Origin: Limimaricola hongkongensis DSM 17492
GTDB taxonomy: Bacteria; Pseudomonadota; Alphaproteobacteria; Rhodobacterales; Rhodobacteraceae
Assembly: GCF_000600975.2 (NCBI RefSeq)
Contig: NZ_KK088649.1
Span: forward strand, 394,702 to 458,701
Direction of reading: 5' to 3'
Length of the DNA: 64,000 nt
Shown: one piece after another, positions 58,644 through 64,000 of the stretch
How positions within the stretch are numbered: position 1 is the first letter of the stretch
How the letters are laid out: the number at the start of each line of letters is the position of its first letter
The notes under the pieces: model-generated
Told to the model about the DNA's origin: nothing
Seen by the model: only the letters and a program-made list of their open reading frames with translations
The model's database searches: none
Translations under genes and position numbers: made by a program

Positions 58644-59291
58644 ATGTCGATCGACCGCATCCGCGAGAGCATTGCCACCGCGGCCCGGAAGGCCGGGCGC
58701 GATCCCGACGAGGTGACGCTCATCGCCGTGTCCAAGGTCCAGCCCGAGGCGCGGGTGCTGCCCGTGCTCGAGGCCGGGCACAGGGTGTTCGGCGAAAACC
58801 GCGTGCAGGAGGCGCAGGGCCGCTGGGGCGCGCTGGCCCCGCGATTCCCCGGCACCGAGATCCACCTGATCGGGCCGCTGCAGACCAACAAGGCGCGCGC
58901 CGCCATGGAGCTGGCCCACGCGATCCATTCGCTCGACCGCCCCCGGCTGGCCGAAACGCTGGCGCGGCTGGCGCAGGAGCGCGGCGCCTGTCCCGAGCTG
59001 TTCGTGCAGGTCAACACCGGCGCCGAGCCGCAAAAGGCCGGGGTGCTGCCCGATGACGCCGACGGGTTCGTCGCGCGGTGCCGCGATCTCGACCTGCCGG
59101 TGATGGGGCTGATGTGCATTCCGCCCGCCGAGCAAGACCCGGCCCCGCATTTCGCGGCGCTGCGCGAGATGGCCGCGCGCAATGGCCTCGCGGAGCTGTC
59201 GATGGGGATGAGCGGCGATTTCGAGACCGCGATCGCACAGGGCGCCACCCATGTGCGGGTGGGCGCGGCGATCTTCGGCGCGCGCGGCTAG
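58644..59291 (+). CDS. yggS: YggS-family PLP homeostasis protein
   Basis: 215 residues, a single-domain TIM-barrel PLP-binding protein. PLP is bound by Lys31 in LIAVSKVQP; the ring and phosphate pockets are in GENRVQEAQGRW, IGPLQTNKARAA, LFVQVNTGAEPQKAGVLP and MGMSGDFETAIAQGATHVRVGAAIFG. It balances intracellular B6 vitamers and is not a catalytic racemase. AGGAG at 58633-58637 favours ATG 58644 over 58638. It is divergent from the porin and convergent with the MFS gene. Confidence 0.94.
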   Translation: MSIDRIRESIATAARKAGRDPDEVTLIAVSKVQPEARVLPVLEAGHRVFGENRVQEAQGRWGALAPRFPGTEIHLIGPLQTNKARAAMELAHAIHSLDRPRLAETLARLAQERGACPELFVQVNTGAEPQKAGVLPDDADGFVARCRDLDLPVMGLMCIPPAEQDPAPHFAALREMAARNGLAELSMGMSGDFETAIAQGATHVRVGAAIFGARG

Positions 59292-59297
59292 GCCGCG

Positions 59298-60536
59298 TCA
59301 GGCGGGGGCCGCGACCGGGTCGCGGCGCTCGCGGATCGGCAGGTGCACGATCGCCGACAGCGCGCCGACACCGACGCCGATCCACCACACCGCCTCGTAG
59401 CTGCCATAGACATCGTAGAGCCGCCCGCCGAGCCAGACGCCCATGAAGCTGCCCAGCTGGTGGGAAAAGAACACGATGCCATAAAGCGTGCCCATGTAGC
59501 GCAGCCCGTAGAGATGCGCGACGAGACCGCTGGTCAGCGGCACCGTGGCGAGCCACAGGCTGCCCATCACGCCCGAGAAGATCAGCACCGTGGTCGGCGT
59601 CATCGGCGTCAGGATGAACCACGCCGCCGCCAGCGTCCGGCCCGTGTAGATCCCCGCCAACAGGTATTTCTTGCTGTAGCGCTTGCCGGCCCAGCCCGCG
59701 GCGATGGTGCCCGCGATGTTGGCCAGCCCGATGAGCGAAATCGCCACCGCGCCCAGCCCCGCCGTCGTCGTGACCCCCATCGACGCCAGCACGCCCCCCG
59801 CCGCGATCGGCGCGCAGATCTCGGTCACGAAAGCCGGGAAATGCGCGGTGATGAAAGCAAGCTGGTAGCCGCAGGAGAAAAATCCGAGGAATATCAAAGC
59901 ATAACTCGGATCGCGCGCGGCGCGGCCCAGGATGTGGCCCATGCTCTCCTGCAGTTCTGCAGTCGTGGCGGGCGGCGTGGACCGTATCATCGGCAGCGTC
60001 AGCAGCACCGCGAGAATCATCGCCGCGAAGACCATGAACACCGACTGCCACGTCATGTAACCCAGCAGGATTTCGGCCATCGGCGCGCCGAACACCTGAC
60101 CGGCGGAGCCCGCCGCCGTCGCCACCGCCAGCGCCATGGAACGGTTGTCGTCCGAGGCGGCGCGCCCGACCACCGCGAGAATCACGCCGAAACCGGTGCC
60201 CGCGATGCCGAAGCCCACGAGGATCTCCAGCACCTGGTGCTGGATCGGCGAGGTGGCCCCCGCCGACAGCACCAGCCCCGCCGCATAGGCCAGCGCGCCC
60301 AGCACGATCGCCTTGCGGTCGCCGACCTTCTCCGCCATCGCCGCGAAGAGCGGCTGGCCAAAGCCCCAGGCGAGGTTCTGGATCGCGATGGCAAGGCTGA
60401 ACTCGGCGCGCGGCCAGCCGAACTCCTCGGCGATCGGGATCTGGAACACCCCGAAGCTCGCGCGGATGGCAAACCCCACCATCACGATGAGGCAACCGGC
60501 GATCAGGACGGGGGTGAAGAGAGGCTGTCTGGTCAT
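59298..60536 (-). CDS. MFS transporter
   Basis: 412 residues with twelve hydrophobic segments. The cytoplasmic loop after helix 2 reads LAWGFGQPLFAAMAEKVGDRKAIVLG, a variant of the MFS signature A, and RDPSYALIFLGFFSCGYQLAFITAHFPAFVTEI begins the second half. It resembles the oxalate/formate-antiporter-like and monocarboxylate-type MFS branch, so an organic acid is a reasonable guess, not more. Start taken at ATG 60536; an ATG at 60584 adds 16 hydrophilic residues. It is divergent from zapE. Confidence 0.88.
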   Translation of the reverse strand: MTRQPLFTPVLIAGCLIVMVGFAIRASFGVFQIPIAEEFGWPRAEFSLAIAIQNLAWGFGQPLFAAMAEKVGDRKAIVLGALAYAAGLVLSAGATSPIQHQVLEILVGFGIAGTGFGVILAVVGRAASDDNRSMALAVATAAGSAGQVFGAPMAEILLGYMTWQSVFMVFAAMILAVLLTLPMIRSTPPATTAELQESMGHILGRAARDPSYALIFLGFFSCGYQLAFITAHFPAFVTEICAPIAAGGVLASMGVTTTAGLGAVAISLIGLANIAGTIAAGWAGKRYSKKYLLAGIYTGRTLAAAWFILTPMTPTTVLIFSGVMGSLWLATVPLTSGLVAHLYGLRYMGTLYGIVFFSHQLGSFMGVWLGGRLYDVYGSYEAVWWIGVGVGALSAIVHLPIRERRDPVAAPA

Positions 60537-60613
60537 GCGCGATCTAGGCGCCGTCGGGGCGGGGGTGTCAATCTCGGGCGTCATTCGAGCGTCGTTCGGG
60601 CGGCACCGACGGG

Positions 60614-60636
60614 GCATGCGTATTTGGGGAACAAAG
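60614..60636. repeat. Dispersed element, copy 5 (single diverged arm)
   Basis: GCGTATTTGGGGAA at 60618-60631 agrees with the core GCGTATTTGCGGAA except at one base, and then diverges. It lies between the divergent MFS and zapE genes, like copy 2. Confidence 0.5.
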
Positions 60637-60743
60637 TTGCCTGCCGGAGCGCGCCGGGCGGGGGCGTTTCGCCGACGGGACAGGGGCGTTTCGCGGGCGG
60701 CGCATCTTTGCAATGGGCGGGGCGGCGGCTATGTCGCCTCTCC

Positions 60744-61817
60744 ATGAGCATCGAAACCGCCTACCGCGCGCGCATCGAAACCGGCGCGCTGAAACCCGAC
60801 CCGGCGCAAGAGGCCGTGCTGCCCGCGCTCGACCGCGTGGCCCGCGACCTCGCCCGCCAGCCCGCGCCGCAGCGCGGCGGCTGGTTCCGCAAGCCGAAAG
60901 CCCCCGAGCCGGTGAAGGGCCTCTATCTCTGGGGCGGGGTCGGGCGCGGCAAGTCGATGCTGATGGATCTGCTCTATGACGAGATCGACCTGCCCAAGGC
61001 GCGGTGGCATTTCCACGCCTTCATGCAGCGCGTGCATGCCGACATGAACAAGGCCCGCGCGCGGGGCGTCGATGACGCCATCGCGCCGGTGGCCGAAGGG
61101 CTGGCGGGCGAGCTGCGATTCCTCGCCTTCGACGAAATGCAGATCACCGACATCACCGATGCGATGATCGTGGGCCGCCTGTTCGAGAAGCTGTTCGAGC
61201 AGGGCGTCACCATCGTCACCACCTCGAACCGGGTGCCGGACGATCTCTACAAGGACGGGCTGAACCGGCAGCTCTTCGTGCCCTTCATCGACAGGCTGAA
61301 GGCACGGATGGAGGTGCTGGAGCTGGAAAGCCCGACCGACCACCGGCAGGGGCGACTCAAGGGCTCTGAAAGCTGGATCATGCCCAATGATTCGCGCGCC
61401 CGCGCCAAGCTCGACGCGATCTGGGCGGAGCTGACCGGCGCGCCGGACGGAGAGCCGCTCGTGCTCAGGGTCTCCGGGCGCGAGGTGACGGTGCCGGAAT
61501 ACCGCAACGGCATCGCCCGGGCGGGATTCCACGAGCTGTGTGGCCGCCCGCTCGGCGCGGCGGATTACCTTGCGCTGGCCGAACAGGTGAAACTCCTGAT
61601 GATCGACGGCATTCCGAGCCTGTCGCGGTCGAACTTCAACGAGGCGAAGCGATTCGTGACGCTGGTCGACGCGCTCTACGAGGCAAAGACACGGCTGGTG
61701 GCCTCGGCATCGGCGGCGCCCGGCTATCTTTACCTTGAGGGCGAGGGCAGCTTCGAGTTCGAGCGCACGGCGAGCCGTCTGGAGGAAATGCAGGCCGAAG
61801 GCTGGGGGCGAAGCTGA
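60744..61817 (+). CDS. zapE: Cell-division protein ZapE (AFG1-like ATPase)
   Basis: 357 residues. An AAA-like P-loop GGVGRGKS (64-71) and a Walker B FLAFDEMQITDITDAM are in the expected places, followed by TTSNRVPDDLYKDGLNRQLFVPFIDRLK and the C-terminal GIPSLSRSNFNEAKRFVTLVDALYEAKTRLVASA, the AFG1/ZapE hallmark. ZapE is a divisome-associated ATPase in E. coli. ATG 60744 was chosen since the long open frame before it is not conserved. A terminator follows. Confidence 0.94.
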   Translation: MSIETAYRARIETGALKPDPAQEAVLPALDRVARDLARQPAPQRGGWFRKPKAPEPVKGLYLWGGVGRGKSMLMDLLYDEIDLPKARWHFHAFMQRVHADMNKARARGVDDAIAPVAEGLAGELRFLAFDEMQITDITDAMIVGRLFEKLFEQGVTIVTTSNRVPDDLYKDGLNRQLFVPFIDRLKARMEVLELESPTDHRQGRLKGSESWIMPNDSRARAKLDAIWAELTGAPDGEPLVLRVSGREVTVPEYRNGIARAGFHELCGRPLGAADYLALAEQVKLLMIDGIPSLSRSNFNEAKRFVTLVDALYEAKTRLVASASAAPGYLYLEGEGSFEFERTASRLEEMQAEGWGRS

Positions 61818-61824
61818 ACGGTAC

Positions 61825-61855
61825 GAAGGGGGTCGCATCCCGAGACCCCCTTCTT
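61825..61855 (+). terminator. Hairpin terminator after zapE
   Basis: Arms GAAGGGGGTC (61825-61834) and GACCCCCTTC (61843-61852) form a perfect 10-bp stem, followed by TTC. A short T-run makes it weaker than the others; it could act in both directions. Confidence 0.65.
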
Positions 61856-61864
61856 CACTGCCCG

Positions 61865-62074
61865 TTAACCTACTGAAGTCCCGATCTTGTTTGCCAGGAT
61901 CTTCTCGTCGTTCCCCTGTGTTTCAAGAAACGCGATCGATCGGGCAGGGTCAACCATAGGGCGAAGTTTCGTAACGTCTCGAAGCCTTTCCGGAGTGTCA
62001 AAGATCGTTGCTGAAAGCCGGGTGGCCCGCGCGCGTGCATGCGCGGCGGCGCGTCGTGCCGAACGCAGGTTCAT
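61865..62074 (-). CDS. Doubtful small protein coupled to the secreted protein gene
   Basis: 69 residues. Its ATG overlaps the stop of the upstream gene (ATGA), the coupling style used across this window, and the stretch has a lower GC content than its surroundings. The sequence (MNLRSARRAAAHARARATRL, then IFDTPERLRDVTKLRPMVDPARSIAFLETQGNDEKILANKIG) shows no known domain. It may be chance. Confidence 0.3.
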   Translation of the reverse strand: MNLRSARRAAAHARARATRLSATIFDTPERLRDVTKLRPMVDPARSIAFLETQGNDEKILANKIGTSVG

Positions 62075-62583
62075 GCCGGGCGAATCGCCGAGACCACCAG
62101 CGGAGCGGCGCAGTCTGGCGAAACCGGCTCAGGTCCCGCATGCAGCGGCGTCTGCCACGGAATCGTCGATTCGGTGACGAACCGCCCATCGACGCAGACA
62201 TCCTGACCGCCATTGCCCGCGTTGAAGCCGAAGCCCGGATTCCCGCAATCGGCGACGCCGCCATCGGCGTTCCACGCCTGGAACACGCCGATGCCGGACA
62301 TCGGAAAGCGCCTCTCGCGCGGATCGAAGGTCAAAAGCCACGATGTGCCGGGCGTCAGCGCATCAAGGCGCCACGCCCCGATCCGCGCGCCATGCCGCCA
62401 GCCGGTGATCTCGAATCGGGTCACATCGCCTTGGGTGACGAGCGGCGCATCCATCAGCGCGTCGGGAAACGCCATCGTCCCGGTCATCGTGTAGCCCGCG
62501 CCGCCGCGCCAGCAGAAATGCAGCTCCACCGCCTGCGCGGGCCCGGCGGCCAGCGCCGCGAGAAGCGCGGGCCAGAGCCTCAT
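62071..62583 (-). CDS. Small secreted protein of unknown function
   Basis: 170 residues. A signal peptide (MRLWPALLAALAAGPAQA) leads to a mature VELHFCWRGGAGYTMTGTMAFPD, with later GTSWLLTFDPRERRFPMSGIGVFQAWNADGGVADCGNPGFGFNAGNGGQDVCVDG. Several cysteines suggest disulphides. It resembles Rhodobacteraceae secreted hypotheticals. The ATG overlaps the folC stop (ATGA), so it is the tail of the folC transcript. Confidence 0.75.
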   Translation of the reverse strand: MRLWPALLAALAAGPAQAVELHFCWRGGAGYTMTGTMAFPDALMDAPLVTQGDVTRFEITGWRHGARIGAWRLDALTPGTSWLLTFDPRERRFPMSGIGVFQAWNADGGVADCGNPGFGFNAGNGGQDVCVDGRFVTESTIPWQTPLHAGPEPVSPDCAAPLVVSAIRPA

Positions 62584-63857
62584 CCGTTGTCGCGCAGCAC
62601 CTGCCCCGCGAGATAGAGCGAGCCGCAGATCAGGATCCGCGCCGCCGGGTCGCGGGCAGTGATGTCGCGAACGGCCTGCGCCACGTCATCCGCCTCGGCC
62701 ACCGGGTCGAACCCTGCGGCACGGGCCGCGTGCGCGGTGTCGGCGGCGGGGATGGTGTTGGCCTCGCCGGGGATCGAGACGGCGTGCAGGCCTTGGGCCA
62801 CCTGCGCAAGCGGGCGCAGGTAGCCCGCGATGTCCTTGGTGTTGAGCATGCCGCAGATCAGCTGCGCGGGCCGCCCAGGCATGTCGCGCAGGCTGCGCGC
62901 CAGAGCGGCGCCCGCCGCCGGGTTGTGCCCGCCATCGAGCCACAGCTCGGCCCCGCCCGCGAGATCGACCAGAGGCCCGCGCGACAGGCGCTGCATCCGG
63001 GCGGGCCAGTCGGCGCGCAGCGCCGCCTCGGCCGCCGCCTCGTTTCGGCCCAGCGCGCGCAGGCTCGCGATGGCGGTGCCCGCGTTGACGATCTGGTGCG
63101 GCCCGCGCAGCCGTGGCAGCGGCAGGTCCAAAAGGCCGCGCTCGTCCTGATAGACCAGCCGCCCGGCTTCGGTGGTCACGTGCCAGTGCTGGCCATGCGC
63201 CATCAGCGGCACGCCGAGCCGCGCCGCCTTCGCCTCGATCACCTCGAGCGCGGCCTCGTGCTGGGGGGCGACCACGCATGGGACGCCGCGCTTGAGAATG
63301 CCCGCCTTCTCGCCCGCGATCTCCTCGATCGTCTCGCCCAGATATTGCTGGTGGTCGAGATCGATGGGCGTAATGACGGTGAGCGCGGGGCGCTCCACCA
63401 CGTTGGTCGCGTCGAGCCTGCCACCCAGCCCGGTTTCCAGAAGCGTCCATTCGGCGGGCGTTTCGGCAAAGGCCAGAAGTGCGGCGGCGGTGGTGATTTC
63501 GAAATAGGTGATGGAATCGGGACCGTTCGCCGCATGGGTGCGGTCGAGCAGCTTTGTCAGCGCCTCTTCGGAGATCAGCTCCCCCGCGAGGCGGATGCGT
63601 TCGTGAAACCGCGCCAGATGCGGCGAGGTATAGGCATGGACCCGGTCGCCCGACGCCTCCAGCCCGGCGCGGATCATCGCCTGGGTCGACCCCTTGCCGT
63701 TGGTGCCGGCAAGGTGAATGACCGGGGGCAGTCGCCGCTCGGGGTGATCCAGCGCCGCCAGAAGCCGCCACACCCGGTCGAGCGTCAGGTCGATGACCTT
63801 GGGGTGCAGCGACATCATCCGCGCGAGAATCGCGTCGGAGCCGGGTGCGGGCGTCAT
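62580..63857 (-). CDS. folC: Dihydrofolate/folylpolyglutamate synthase
   Basis: 425 residues. The P-loop AGTNGKGST (50-58) and HAYTSPHLARFHERIRLAGELIS are FolC signatures, with ETGLGGRLDATNVVE, DHQQYLGETIEEIAGEKAGILK and LDGGHNPAAG for the nucleotide and glutamate sites. It adds glutamate to dihydropteroate and extends folate tails. Its ATG overlaps the stop of the upstream gene by 4 bases, as in the usual accD-folC pair of alphaproteobacteria. Confidence 0.95.
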   Translation of the reverse strand: MTPAPGSDAILARMMSLHPKVIDLTLDRVWRLLAALDHPERRLPPVIHLAGTNGKGSTQAMIRAGLEASGDRVHAYTSPHLARFHERIRLAGELISEEALTKLLDRTHAANGPDSITYFEITTAAALLAFAETPAEWTLLETGLGGRLDATNVVERPALTVITPIDLDHQQYLGETIEEIAGEKAGILKRGVPCVVAPQHEAALEVIEAKAARLGVPLMAHGQHWHVTTEAGRLVYQDERGLLDLPLPRLRGPHQIVNAGTAIASLRALGRNEAAAEAALRADWPARMQRLSRGPLVDLAGGAELWLDGGHNPAAGAALARSLRDMPGRPAQLICGMLNTKDIAGYLRPLAQVAQGLHAVSIPGEANTIPAADTAHAARAAGFDPVAEADDVAQAVRDITARDPAARILICGSLYLAGQVLRDNG

Positions 63858-64000
63858 TTCTTGGGCGTCTCCGCCTTTTTCGCCGCCGGAGCGGGCTTGG
63901 CCGCCGGGGTTTCGGCGGGCTTGTCCTTGGCGGCCTCGGCTTCGCGGGCGGCGGCGGGCTCGGGCGTCTCGGGCGCGGGCAGGTCGGCCATGACGGCTTC
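63854..64000 (-). CDS. C-terminal tail of the gene before folC, probably acetyl-CoA carboxylase beta subunit
   Basis: The last 48 codons before a stop at 63854, open at the window edge. The tail (AVMADLPAPETPEPAAA, then KPAPAAKKAETPKK) is a disordered Ala/Pro/Lys extension with no domain. accD commonly sits just before folC with a 4-base overlap, which is the only support for that identity. Confidence 0.5.
   Translation of the reverse strand, partial: EAVMADLPAPETPEPAAAREAEAAKDKPAETPAAKPAPAAKKAETPKK

Overview
The window is high-GC, densely packed chromosomal DNA from an alphaproteobacterium, most probably a Rhodobacteraceae (Rhodobacterales) member. The evidence is a petABC bc1 operon with a PetP/PetR-like regulator pair, a CcrM-type GANTC methyltransferase beside rnhB, the leuS-lptE-holA and mutY/dciA/dsbA blocks, DUF4170 and DUF2125 proteins, and an Asp/Glu-rich porin. 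No prophage, insertion sequence, CRISPR array or rRNA was seen. Most genes are housekeeping genes, and the novelty is mainly between genes and at gene junctions.

Layout. 1-3.6 kb: the N-terminal part of a Calx-beta repeat protein, a formate/nitrite-type channel and a branched-chain aminotransferase. 3.7-9.1 kb: petP-petR, then histone-deacetylase-like gene, xseB, ispA and dxs (isoprenoid precursors). 9.1-12.5 kb: an acyltransferase of lower GC, a sugar-epimerase-like protein, DUF1810 and topoisomerase IB. 12.7-16.4 kb: adenine deaminase and AMP nucleosidase (AMP to adenine to hypoxanthine), then HU. 16.5-19.6 kb: an EamA transporter whose frame runs into a PRC-barrel gene, a YdeI-like protein and aroC. 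19.7-23.0 kb: TPP riboswitch plus thiBPQ. 23.2-26.0 kb: petABC on the minus strand. 26.3-34.5 kb: a small beta-barrel, GST, mtaB, dapF (frame broken), tRNA-Lys, a histidine kinase, a LacI regulator, tRNA-Arg, a Crp/Fnr regulator and a membrane-tethered winged-helix protein. 34.6-41.1 kb: a coiled-coil secreted protein, rnhB, ccrM, alkB, mutY, dciA and dsbA. 41.1-47.4 kb: an envelope block (lpxK, a KDO-transferase-like gene, DUF4170, cysQ, pmbA, DUF2125). 47.5-53.1 kb: SDR, HNH, a frame-broken flavoprotein, yjbH-yjbF and a tiny secreted protein. 53.1-58.5 kb: holA, lptE, leuS and a porin. 58.6-64 kb: yggS, an MFS transporter, zapE, small proteins, folC and the tail of what is probably accD.

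Most distinctive observations. (1) A dispersed element with core GCGTATTTGCGGAATGGTGA occurs five times, only between genes: as inverted pairs just beyond gene 3' ends (one pair has perfect 32-bp arms) and as single arms between divergent genes. (2) The ccrM promoter has a TTGACA -35 box, three GANTC sites within 39 bp and a perfect DnaA box over the predicted start. (3) A 33-bp inverted repeat lies between two divergent secreted-protein genes, next to a membrane protein with a C-terminal DNA-binding domain. (4) Several gene junctions are odd: transporter into PRC-barrel without a stop, a KDO-transferase relative without a normal start, and two genes broken at G/C runs, which may be sequence errors.
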